From: Pseudomonadota bacterium
GTDB taxonomy: Bacteria; Desulfobacterota; Binatia; UBA12015
DNA: 33,524 nucleotides
NCBI GenBank assembly: GCA_005777805.1
Contig: SXLG01000039.1
Span: 1-33,524, forward strand
Reading direction: 5' to 3'
Of the stretch, positions 16,108 through 23,047 are shown piece by piece (within the stretch, counting starts at the first letter, position 1; each line of letters starts with the position of its first letter). The notes under the pieces were generated by a model. That model saw nothing but the letters and a program-made list of their open reading frames with translations, made no database searches and was not told the origin of the DNA. A program made the translations under genes and the position numbers.

Positions 16108-17403
16108 GTGGTCGTCCGCGATCCGGTGCATGGCGACATCGAGATCGCTCCACTCACGGCGGTGATTCTCGATCTCGGCGCGGTGCAGCGCCTGCGCGGC
16201 GTCAAGCAGCTCGGCACGGCGCACCTGGTCTACCCCGGATGCGTGCATACGCGCTTCGACCACTCGCTCGGCACGGCATATATGGCGGGTCGCCTGACCG
16301 AGGCGCTGCGGCGCGACGGTGCCGCGATTCCGGCCGATCTCGAGGCCTTGATCGTGGTGGCAGCGCTGTTGCACGACGTCACCCACGTCCCCTTCGGCCA
16401 TACTCTCGAGGACGAGCGGCGGCTCTTCCCCCGCCACGACAAGGGCGCCCGGCTCGAACGCCTGCTGGCGGGCGAACTCGGCGACGCGCTCGCGCGTCTG
16501 GGCGTGCTGCGCGAGGTCCGCGCGCTGCTGGGCGCCGACGGGGACCAGGGCATGGTCGGGGCGGGACTGCCCTGGTTCGCACGCGAGATCGTCGCCAGCA
16601 CGATCGACGCCGATCTGCTCGATTACCTCGCGCGCGACGCCTATTTCGCCGGCCTCGGTCTGCGCTACGACGAGCGCGTCCTGCGCAGTTTTGGCGTCGC
16701 GGACGATCGTCTGGTGCTGCGGCTCGCCCGGGACGGCATGGAGCGTCCCGACGCGCGCAGCGAGGTCGTTGCCCTGCTGCGCATGCGCTACGTCCTGACC
16801 GAGCGCGTCTACTACCATCACACCAAGGTGGTGGCCGGTGCGATGATCTCGAAGGCAGTAGAATATGCACTCGACACCGGTACCCTGACCGAGGACCACC
16901 TGCTCGAAGTGGACGACGGGTCGTTGCTCGACCGCTTGCAGGCGATGGGTGATCCGGCCGGCGCGGCGCTGGCCGCGCGCGTACGGCGGCGCGATCTCCT
17001 CAAGCGCGCCTGGGTGGTCTCGGCGCGGGGCACTACGGTCGAGGAGAGGCGAGATTTCGTGGCCGGGCTGCACGACGATCGCGCCGCCCGCGCCGCGGCC
17101 GAGGCCGAGATCGCGCGCGCCGCGCGGCTCGCGCCGGGCGAGCTGGTCCTGCACTGCCCCGAGCGCACCTTGATGAAGGAGGCCTCCGCCCGGGTGATTG
17201 GCGCCGGTGGCCCCGGGCGCCTGAACGATGCCGGTGCCGAGGGCCTCGGCGAAATCCGCGCTCTCGAGGAGCGCTACGCGGCGCTCTGGCGCTTGCACGT
17301 CTTCGCGCCGCGCGAGGCGGCCGAGCGCGCTGTGGCGGCCGCTACCGAATTTTTCGGCCGTCCGAGTGAACGCAACCCGCGCGCGGTGGCAGCCACGTCC
17401 TGA
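16108..17403 (+). CDS. HD-domain phosphohydrolase (dNTPase/SAMHD1-like)
   Basis: A 431-residue HD-superfamily metal-dependent phosphohydrolase. It opens with [10 protein letters not shown], the usual start of the SAMHD1/YwfO-type group. Metal ligands visible are H52 (TRFDHSLG), H89-D90 ([13 protein letters not shown]) and the later aspartate in [11 protein letters not shown]. Relatives hydrolyse dNTPs or nucleotide second messengers; the actual substrate is unclear. The GTG at 16108 is the only start that keeps RDPVHG intact and is poorly supported by a ribosome site. The gene is divergent from the acyl-CoA dehydrogenase. Its last codons and stop lie inside the left copy of a direct repeat, so the C-terminal end (RAVAATS) is duplicated downstream. 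Confidence 0.85.
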   Translation: MVVRDPVHGDIEIAPLTAVILDLGAVQRLRGVKQLGTAHLVYPGCVHTRFDHSLGTAYMAGRLTEALRRDGAAIPADLEALIVVAALLHDVTHVPFGHTLEDERRLFPRHDKGARLERLLAGELGDALARLGVLREVRALLGADGDQGMVGAGLPWFAREIVASTIDADLLDYLARDAYFAGLGLRYDERVLRSFGVADDRLVLRLARDGMERPDARSEVVALLRMRYVLTERVYYHHTKVVAGAMISKAVEYALDTGTLTEDHLLEVDDGSLLDRLQAMGDPAGAALAARVRRRDLLKRAWVVSARGTTVEERRDFVAGLHDDRAARAAAEAEIARAARLAPGELVLHCPERTLMKEASARVIGAGGPGRLNDAGAEGLGEIRALEERYAALWRLHVFAPREAAERAVAAATEFFGRPSERNPRAVAATS

Positions 17404-17524
17404 CGGGGCAGGAGCACGGGCGGACGCGCCTGACGACGAGCATCGAGTCGCACTGGCGCGCGGTGGCAGCCACGTCCTGACGGGGCAGGAGCACGGGTGG
17501 GCGCGCCTGACGACGAGCTTCGAG
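17379..17524 (+). repeat. Imperfect direct repeat (2 x 69 bp, offset 77) duplicating the 3' end of the HD gene
   Basis: Copy 1 is 17379-17447 and copy 2 is 17456-17524; by eye they differ at three positions. Each begins GCGCGCGGTGGCAGCCACG and includes the HD gene's last codons and TGA stop, followed by CGGGGCAGGAGCACGGG. Within each copy TCCTG and CAGGA can pair around a six-base loop, placing a small hairpin over the stop codon. The repeat fills most of the gap before moaC. Confidence 0.85.
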
Positions 17525-17581
17525 GCATGCGCGTGTGCCGGGGTGCGTCAGGCCGCGCGTCCGGTACAAGCCCGGCGTACG

Positions 17582-18094
17582 ATGGCCGACAAGACACCCT
17601 CTCTGACTCACCTCGACGAAGCCGGGCACGCCCGCATGGTCGATGTCGGGGCCAAGGCGGTCAGCGCGCGCGTCGCGGTGGCACGTGGCGTGGTGCGGAT
17701 GGCACCTGCGACCGCGCGTCGCGTTCAGGAGGGCGATCTGCCCAAGGGCGACGTCGTCGCGACCGCACGGCTCGCCGGCATCATGGCGGCCAAGCGCACG
17801 GGCGAGTTGGTGCCGCTCTGCCATCCGCTCAGCCTCGATTTCGTCGATGTGCGGCTCGCCGTGGACGTGGCGGCCGGCCGGGTGGACCTCGAGGCCGAGG
17901 CGCGCATTCAGTCGCGTACGGGAGTCGAGATGGAAGCCCTCACCGCGGTGTCGGTTGCGGCCCTCACCATCATCGACATGTGCAAGGCCATCGATCGCGG
18001 TCTGGTGATCGAGGGAATTCGGCTGGTCCGCAAGAGCGGCGGCCGCAGCGGTGACTGGGTCGCGCCCGCGCCCGCCACGGGAGGTGTCGCGTGA
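17582..18094 (+). CDS. moaC: Cyclic pyranopterin monophosphate synthase accessory protein MoaC
   Basis: A 170-residue MoaC, which with MoaA converts GTP to cyclic pyranopterin monophosphate in molybdenum cofactor synthesis. The signature [13 protein letters not shown] is at residues 71-83, and the second block [17 protein letters not shown] leads into IDMCKAID, including the conserved Asp and Lys (D132, K135). Near the N-terminus, [18 protein letters not shown] is also typical. ATG 17582 gives the family length. No other moa or moe gene is in the window. The stop overlaps the GTG start of the methyltransferase gene (GTGA), so the two are probably translated together. Confidence 0.96.
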   Translation: MADKTPSLTHLDEAGHARMVDVGAKAVSARVAVARGVVRMAPATARRVQEGDLPKGDVVATARLAGIMAAKRTGELVPLCHPLSLDFVDVRLAVDVAAGRVDLEAEARIQSRTGVEMEALTAVSVAALTIIDMCKAIDRGLVIEGIRLVRKSGGRSGDWVAPAPATGGVA

Positions 18095-19494
18095 CTCCAG
18101 AAGCCAAGGACGGCGAAGTGCTCGTCGCGCAAGGGGACGCCGCCGCCGCAGCGCGCGGACTCGCGTCGGGCGATTCCGCCGCTCCAACATCTATCCTTGA
18201 CTGCGAGCCGGAGGTGGTCGCTGCGGGAGCACCGCCGCCGGGTTCGGTGACGGCCGAGAGAGGGCGCACCGCCGCCTTGCCACCACCCCTGCCCGGTACC
18301 GCGCTCGAGGGCACGGTCCATCTCAAGAGTGGCCGCGACGGCCCGGTCCGCGCGGGGCATCCGTGGGTCTTCTCGGGCGCGGTGCGCGAGATCGAGGGGT
18401 CACCGTTCGAAGGGGCCTTTGTGCGGGTCCTCGGCGCCGAGGGCAACGTGCTCGGTGTCGGCAGTTACAGCGCGGTCGGATCGCTCACCGTGCGGATGTT
18501 CACGCGGGCCGAGGTCCCGCTCGACGCGGGCTTCGTCCGCGAACGCTTGCGCGATGCACACGCCCTCCGGAAATCGGTTGGAATGACTGGGCCACGGGCC
18601 GGCTTTCGCTTGATCAATGCCGAGGGCGACGGCATGCCCGGTGTCGTCGTCGACGTCTACGGCGGCTTCGCGGTCGTGCAGCTGCTCTCTGCCGGTGCCG
18701 AGCGCCTGCGCCCAGAAGTGATTGACGCCCTCTGTAACGACCTCGGAGTCCGCGGCGTCGTCGAGCGGAGCACGGGTGGGTCGCGCCGCGCCGAAGGGCT
18801 GCGCGACGTGACCGGCCTTGCCGCGGGCGAGGAGCCACCGGCGGAGATCGAGATCGATGAGCACGGGATGCGGCTGCTCGTCGATATCCGCGGCGGACAG
18901 AAGACCGGCTTCTACCTCGACCAGCGCGGCGCCCGGGCGCTGGTGCGGCGGCTGGCGCCGGGCCGGCGCGTGCTCAACGCCTTTGCCTATACCGGGGCCT
19001 TTGCCGTCGCGGCGGGCCTCGGCGGCGCGGCCGAGGTGGTCTCGGTCGAGACCTCCGGGCCTTCGCTCGAGCTGGCACGGCGGAGCTGGGCGCTCGACGC
19101 TCGTCTCGTGTCGGCGCAGACATCGTGGGTGTGCGGGGATGCTTTCGAGGCGCTTGACGCCGAGCGCGGCCGTGCCCGCTTTGACCTCATCGTGCTCGAT
19201 CCGCCGCCCTTCGCGCGTCACCGCAGCGATCTCGAGCGCGCCATGCGCGCCTACCGCGATCTCAACCGCCGCGCCCTCGAGGCGTTGGCCCCCGGAGGGT
19301 TGCTCCTCACGTGCAGTTGCTCGCCGCACGTCTCGCGCGAGAGTTTCGTGCGCGCCGTCGCGGGCGCCGCCCGGGCGCCACTGCGGGCCCAGGTGCTGGC
19401 CCAGCTCGGTTTCGAGCCCGACCACCCGGTGCTGCCGGCGCACGCCGAGGGCGAGTACCTCAAGGGCCTGCTCGTCCGTCCCGCCGTGGGTTGA
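18091..19494 (+). CDS. Class I SAM-dependent rRNA methyltransferase, RlmI-like (m5C)
   Basis: A 467-residue protein of the RlmI/PUA-methyltransferase family, which makes 5-methylcytosine in 23S rRNA. After an unusual N-terminal stretch of about 75 low-complexity residues comes the PUA-like start [20 protein letters not shown]. The methyltransferase core has [13 protein letters not shown], the SAM-binding block [17 protein letters not shown], the DPPPF motif from D370, and the catalytic TCSCS with C408 and C410. The last residues, [13 protein letters not shown], are also typical. The GTG start overlaps the moaC stop. The N-terminal extension is not found in typical family members and no clear alternative start exists near the PUA domain. 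Family is firm; the exact rRNA site is inferred. Confidence 0.9.
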   Translation: MTPEAKDGEVLVAQGDAAAAARGLASGDSAAPTSILDCEPEVVAAGAPPPGSVTAERGRTAALPPPLPGTALEGTVHLKSGRDGPVRAGHPWVFSGAVREIEGSPFEGAFVRVLGAEGNVLGVGSYSAVGSLTVRMFTRAEVPLDAGFVRERLRDAHALRKSVGMTGPRAGFRLINAEGDGMPGVVVDVYGGFAVVQLLSAGAERLRPEVIDALCNDLGVRGVVERSTGGSRRAEGLRDVTGLAAGEEPPAEIEIDEHGMRLLVDIRGGQKTGFYLDQRGARALVRRLAPGRRVLNAFAYTGAFAVAAGLGGAAEVVSVETSGPSLELARRSWALDARLVSAQTSWVCGDAFEALDAERGRARFDLIVLDPPPFARHRSDLERAMRAYRDLNRRALEALAPGGLLLTCSCSPHVSRESFVRAVAGAARAPLRAQVLAQLGFEPDHPVLPAHAEGEYLKGLLVRPAVG

Positions 19495-19512
19495 ACTCTG
19501 AAATAATAGCTG

Positions 19513-19556
19513 AGGCAAGGCTGGAGCCGGCCATACCCGCTGGCGGAACCTTGCCT
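19513..19556 (+). terminator. Two-tier hairpin after the rRNA methyltransferase gene
   Basis: Outer arms AGGCAAGG and CCTTGCCT pair perfectly over 8 bp. Inside, GCCGGC (19526-19531) pairs with GCTGGC (19539-19544) through one G-T pair, leaving a 7-base loop. It begins 19 bases after the upstream stop. There is no T-tract, so a classical intrinsic terminator is uncertain; it could be a terminator variant or an RNA-stability element. Confidence 0.35.
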
Positions 19557-19761
19557 GTGCGATGCGGGCTCTCGCGCGCTGGGAGACGGAGCCCCTGCCC
19601 CCACCGGCGAAACCCAACCCTGTCGCCGCGTATCCTCTCCTCCCGCGGCGAGCCGGTTCAGACCTCAAGAACGCGATCTCGCCAGGTTCACGTGCCGGTA
19701 ACGTCCATTTGTGCGCGCAGCGCCGACGTTGCGGCATTCAAGAACATAATATCGCCGGATT

Positions 19762-19784
19762 CGAAACGCCCCCGTGACGTTTCG
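19762..19784 (+). repeat. 7-bp inverted repeat upstream of radC
   Basis: CGAAACG (19762-19768) and CGTTTCG (19778-19784) are exact inverted repeats nine bases apart, 64 bases before the likely radC start. It could be an operator half-site pair or a chance hairpin. Confidence 0.25.
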
Positions 19785-19847
19785 TTGCGGGCGTGTAGCG
19801 CCTGGTTGCGCGAACGAGCGCTTGCGCGACCGGGCCGGCGGCGCGCT

Positions 19848-20552
19848 GTGGGCACGTATCTCGCAGAGCGTGGGCCTGTGCTGCCCTTGCCTGTCCCCGA
19901 GGTCGAGCGACCGCGCGAGCGCCTGCTGCGCTTGGGCGTCGAAGCTCTGAGCGATGTCGATCTGGTCGCACTTCTGCTCCGCACCTGTCCGCGCGGGGCG
20001 AGCGCGGCCGAGGTCGCGCGGCGCGTGCTGGAGCACCACCGGGGTGTAGCCGGGATGGCGCTCGCCTCGGCCGGCGAACTCGCCGTGATGCCGGGCGTCG
20101 GGCCGGTGCGGGCCACAGCGCTCACCGCGGCGATCGCGCTCGGCCGGCGTGCCGCGGCCAGTCCGGCCGATCGGGGCCGTCCCGTGGTGTCGAGCGAGCA
20201 GGTCTTCCGCCACTTCGCGTCCCGACTCGGCGGACTGCTGCAGGAGCGATTCTATGTGCTCCTGCTCGACGGGCGTGGCCGCATTCAGGGCGAGGCTCGA
20301 GTCTCCGAGGGGACGCTGACGGCGAGTCTGGTCCACCCGCGCGAGGTCTTCCGGCGCGCGATTCGCGAGGCGGCGGCCGCGGTCATCCTCGTCCACAACC
20401 ACCCGAGCGGCGATCCGACACCCTCGGTCGAGGACGAGACGTTGACCGTTCGCCTGGTTGCTGCCGGGGAGGTGGTCGGCATCCGCGTGCTTGACCACGT
20501 CGTGATCGGTGGTGGGCGCTGGGTCAGCTTCGCCGAGACGGCCCGGCTCTAG
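19848..20552 (+). CDS. radC: RadC-family JAB/MPN-domain protein
   Basis: A 234-residue RadC homologue. It shows the family start ERPRERLLRLGVEALSDVDL, a helix-hairpin-helix (ELAVMPGVGPVRATAL, residues 77-92) and the JAMM metal motif H183-N-H185-PSGDPTPSVED196. RadC is a predicted metal-dependent JAB-domain protein linked to DNA repair or natural transformation; its biochemical role is unsettled. GTG 19848 was chosen by homologous start; GTG 19878 is also possible. The upstream frame is open but not family-like. The TAG stop at 20550-20552 is the first three bases of repeat element copy B; the protein end (GRWVSFAETARL) is natural, so the element has not shortened the protein. Confidence 0.92.
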   Translation: MGTYLAERGPVLPLPVPEVERPRERLLRLGVEALSDVDLVALLLRTCPRGASAAEVARRVLEHHRGVAGMALASAGELAVMPGVGPVRATALTAAIALGRRAAASPADRGRPVVSSEQVFRHFASRLGGLLQERFYVLLLDGRGRIQGEARVSEGTLTASLVHPREVFRRAIREAAAAVILVHNHPSGDPTPSVEDETLTVRLVAAGEVVGIRVLDHVVIGGGRWVSFAETARL

Positions 20553-20657
20553 TGTCCCGTTTCCAACGCTTCTCTACAACCGCGGATCGTGCCCAGGATG
20601 CAGGCAACAGCGGCCCTCCAGGCGAATTTGTAAAGCTATTTGGCGAACAGGACACTG
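20550..20657 (+). mobile_element. Miniature repeat element, copy B (MITE-like), at the radC stop codon
   Basis: A 108-bp element lies between convergent radC and ssb. It starts TAGTGTCCCGTTTCC and ends GAACAGGACACTG. It aligns over its full length with the reverse strand of 6698-6802: 14 mismatches in 105 aligned bases by hand count, plus a 3-base insertion (AAC) in this copy. The terminal inverted repeat (AGTGTCC/GGACACT) and the inner arms (CTCTACAA/TTGTAAAG, one mismatch) are kept. The far-end TA has become TG. The first bases form the radC TAG stop, and GTG overlaps it (TAGTG) in the same relative frame as copy A. The open frame from GTG 20552 continues past the element to 20842, but beyond the element it is not protein-like. 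Confidence 0.72.
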
Positions 20658-20738
20658 GAAGCCGTGATTTTGCGGTGCGACGGCCCGCACCGGCAGCGCC
20701 TCCGGGATCCTGTCAAGACTCGTGTCCTCGCGGGTGCG

Positions 20739-20790
20739 CACATGCCCCTGCCTGCGGCCGGCGTGGGGGCATGTGTAGCGGCATAGCCGC
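20739..20790. terminator. Double hairpin between convergent radC and ssb, candidate bidirectional terminator
   Basis: CACATGCCCC (20739-20748) and GGGGCATGTG (20766-20775) are a perfect 10-bp inverted repeat with a 17-base loop. It is followed at once by GCGGC-ATA-GCCGC (20778-20790). The site is 15 bases beyond the ssb stop and lies in a convergent gap, as expected for a shared terminator. No strong T-run is present, only a weakly T-rich GTTGTCGCTTCGTTT on the plus strand. Confidence 0.5.
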
Positions 20791-20804
20791 GTTGTCGCTT
20801 CGTT

Positions 20805-21224
20805 TCAGAACGGGATGTCGTCGTCCCCGGCCTGGCCGCTGAAATTGCCCGCGGGCTCGTCGGCCATGCCGGAATCGTCGCGACGGCCACCGCCATCCTT
20901 GCTGCCGAGGAAGCGGACGTCGCGCGCCACGATATCGTAGGCTGTGCGCTCGACGCCGGTCTTGTCCTGATACTTCCTGCTGCGGATCTCGCCCTCGACG
21001 AAGACCTCGCGTCCCTTGGTCAAGAACTTCTGGCAAGGCTCGGCCTGGGGGCCCCAGACGACGATGCGGTGCCACTCGGTGTGCGTCTGCTTGTTGCCGT
21101 CGCGGTCTTTCCACGCCGCGTCGGTCGCGATGCTGAAGTTGGCCACGGCTTGCCCGCTGGGCGTGAACCGCAACTCGGGATCCCGCCCCAGACGACCTAC
21201 CAGAATCACTTTATTGACCGACAT
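20805..21224 (-). CDS. ssb: Single-stranded DNA-binding protein
   Basis: A 139-residue SSB. The OB-fold occupies about residues 1-107 (MSVNKVILVGRLGRDPELR, VANFSIATDAAWKDRDG, THTEWHRIVVWG, FVEGEIRSRKYQDKTG). A short flexible linker leads to the acidic protein-interaction tip DDDIPF at the end. SSB coats single-stranded DNA in replication, repair and recombination. ATG 21224 is supported by an AAGGAGG site four bases upstream. The linker is short for the family. It is divergent from rnj and convergent with radC; the shared upstream region holds promoter candidates for both directions. Confidence 0.97.
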   Translation of the reverse strand: MSVNKVILVGRLGRDPELRFTPSGQAVANFSIATDAAWKDRDGNKQTHTEWHRIVVWGPQAEPCQKFLTKGREVFVEGEIRSRKYQDKTGVERTAYDIVARDVRFLGSKDGGGRRDDSGMADEPAGNFSGQAGDDDIPF

Positions 21225-21228
21225 CGTT

Positions 21229-21279
21229 CCTCCTTGCAGTGCGCGGCTGCGCGTTACACCCGCAACTCGCGGGGAGCAA
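21229..21279 (-). promoter_or_regulatory. ssb promoter candidate and ribosome-binding site
   Basis: On the minus strand TTGCTC (21279-21274) and TAACGC (21256-21251) are spaced by 17 bases. The AAGGAGG ribosome site is at 21235-21229. The ribosome site is clear; the promoter boxes are only moderate matches. Confidence 0.4.
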
Positions 21280-21312
21280 CGGTTCCAAACGCCGTGCCAG
21301 TCCGCGCCCGCG

Positions 21313-21341
21313 TTGACTTCGGGAGGGCCGGCGCCTAGCGT
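21313..21341 (+). promoter_or_regulatory. Candidate promoter of rnj
   Basis: TTGACT (21313-21318) and TAGCGT (21336-21341) are 17 bases apart, 46 bases before the GTG start. The -35 box is good and the -10 box weak. Confidence 0.35.
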
Positions 21342-21387
21342 CTGGGCGGGGTCGGCTCCGTGGGGAGCCGCAGGTGGTGGGGGGAGC

Positions 21388-23040
21388 GTGGCGGAGCCTG
21401 TTAGGATCGTGCCTCTCGGAGGGCTCGGCGAGATCGGGCTCAATATGCTGGTCGTCGAGACCGGCGGGGCGGCGATCGCGATCGACTGCGGCGTGCTCTT
21501 TCCCGAGCGGCCGGGCCTCGGCATCGATCTGCTGTTGCCCGATATCTCCTATCTGGAGAGTCGCCCCGACCTGCTGCGCGCCGTGGTCCTCACGCACGGC
21601 CACGAGGACCATATCGGGGCGGTGCCGCGCCTGCTGCGCAAGTTTCCGGTCCCGGTGTTCGGGCCCCGGCTGGCGATCGAGCTGGTGCGCGAGAAGCTGC
21701 GTCGCGCCGACGTCACGGCGAGCCTCGAGGTGATCACGCCCGGAACCGAGATCGCCATCGGCCCGTTCACGGTCGAGGCGATTCACATGACGCATTCGAT
21801 CATCGACGCCTGCGCGCTCGCGATCGGCACGCCCCAGGGGACCATCCTGCACAGCGGCGACTTCAAGCTCGATGCCACCCCGGTCGACGGCCGCCGGGCG
21901 GATACCGACCGGATCGCCGAGCTGGCGCGCCGGGGCGTGCTCTTGCTGCTCTCGGATTCGACCAACGTCGAGAGCGAGGGCGAGTGTGGCTCCGAGAGCA
22001 GCGTGGGACCGCGCCTCACGGAACTCTTCGCGAAGACCACGGGTCGAGTCTACGTCACGACCTTTGCTTCCCATCTCCACCGGCTGCAACAGGTGGTCGA
22101 TGCGAGCCAGGCTTGCGGGCGTGAGATCGCGGTCGCCGGGCGGGGCATCGAGGAATCGACGCGGCTCGGCGGCGAGCTGGGTTATCTCAAGCTGCCACGC
22201 CACGGCCTGATTGGCACCGATCAGCTCGAGGCTCTCCCGCGCGGCGCCTCGACGGTTGTCATCACCGGTTCCCAAGGCGAGCCGAATTCGGCGCTGAACC
22301 GTCTCTCCGAGGGCCAGTTCCGCGGGCTCGAGGTCGTGCCGGGCGATGGCGTGGTGTTCTCCTCGCGCATCATTCCGGGCAACGAGCGGCCGGTGCACGC
22401 CGTGTTGAACCGGCTCTCGCGCCGGGGCGCCGAGATCCATCGCGGCGAGCGCGACCACGTTCATGTATCCGGGCACGCGCACCGCGACGAGCTGCGCACC
22501 TTGATCCAGCTTGCCCGTCCGCGCTACTTCGTGCCCGTCCACGGTGAGTACCGCCACCTCGCCGAGCATCGCCGGCTGGCGCTGGAATCCGGCATGGACG
22601 GGGCCGACTGCTTTCTGCTCGAGGATGGCGACGTGCTCGAGATCGAGGGCGCGAGCGTGCGGCGCAGCGAGCGGGTGGTGGCGGGGCGCGTGGCGCTGGA
22701 CGGCACGGGCGAGGGGGATGTCGGCCCCGAAATCCTGCGCGAGCGCCGCCATCTCTCCGAGGACGGCGTCGTCGTCGCGGTCGTCGCGATCCACGCCCAG
22801 ACGGGCGAACTCACCTCCGGTCCCGAGCTGATCATGCGTGGCGTGGTGGGCGAGGTGAATGAAGCCGCCGTGCGCGAGGAAGCCCGGCAGGTGATTCTTG
22901 CGGGGCTGCGCGGGCTCACGCCGGAATCGCGCGCGGATGTGATCGAGGCCGAGGACGGCATGCGGCGCGCGCTCAAACGCTATTTTTCGCGCACACTCGG
23001 GCGCCGCCCCCTGATCGTGCCGCACGTCTTCGAGCTGTGA
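21388..23040 (+). CDS. rnj: Ribonuclease J
   Basis: A 550-residue RNase J, a metallo-beta-lactamase/beta-CASP enzyme with 5'-3' exonuclease and endonuclease activity in mRNA decay and rRNA processing. It starts VRIVPLGGLGEIGLNM. The metal motif is H70-G-H72-E-D74-H75. Further blocks are HMTHSIIDACALAI, LHSGDFKLD, LLLSDSTNVESEG, VITGSQGEP and the late HVSGHAHRDEL, VPVHGEYRHL pair; the C-terminal domain completes the family length. The start GTG 21388 follows a GGGGGGAG run; the frame is open to 21016, but that part is antisense to ssb. Eight bases separate the stop from the GTG of ftsK, so the two are likely co-transcribed. Confidence 0.96.
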   Translation: MAEPVRIVPLGGLGEIGLNMLVVETGGAAIAIDCGVLFPERPGLGIDLLLPDISYLESRPDLLRAVVLTHGHEDHIGAVPRLLRKFPVPVFGPRLAIELVREKLRRADVTASLEVITPGTEIAIGPFTVEAIHMTHSIIDACALAIGTPQGTILHSGDFKLDATPVDGRRADTDRIAELARRGVLLLLSDSTNVESEGECGSESSVGPRLTELFAKTTGRVYVTTFASHLHRLQQVVDASQACGREIAVAGRGIEESTRLGGELGYLKLPRHGLIGTDQLEALPRGASTVVITGSQGEPNSALNRLSEGQFRGLEVVPGDGVVFSSRIIPGNERPVHAVLNRLSRRGAEIHRGERDHVHVSGHAHRDELRTLIQLARPRYFVPVHGEYRHLAEHRRLALESGMDGADCFLLEDGDVLEIEGASVRRSERVVAGRVALDGTGEGDVGPEILRERRHLSEDGVVVAVVAIHAQTGELTSGPELIMRGVVGEVNEAAVREEARQVILAGLRGLTPESRADVIEAEDGMRRALKRYFSRTLGRRPLIVPHVFEL

Positions 23041-23047
23041 GGCAAAA

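Larger units (their letters stand above)
19495..19847. other. Gap before radC containing two inverted repeats and no recognisable gene
   Basis: The frame of radC is open far upstream, but the translation here resembles no protein family. The region is locally AT-richer (for example around 19498-19508 and 19743-19762). It holds a structured hairpin at 19513-19556 and a 7-bp inverted repeat at 19762-19784. No convincing -35/-10 pair was found for radC. Confidence 0.5.

Noticed and set aside
20658-20842. Extension of the element-encoded ORF after radC to 96 residues
   Set aside because: Past the element end the translation is Cys/Arg/Pro-rich and crosses the double hairpin and the ssb 3' end; not protein-like.
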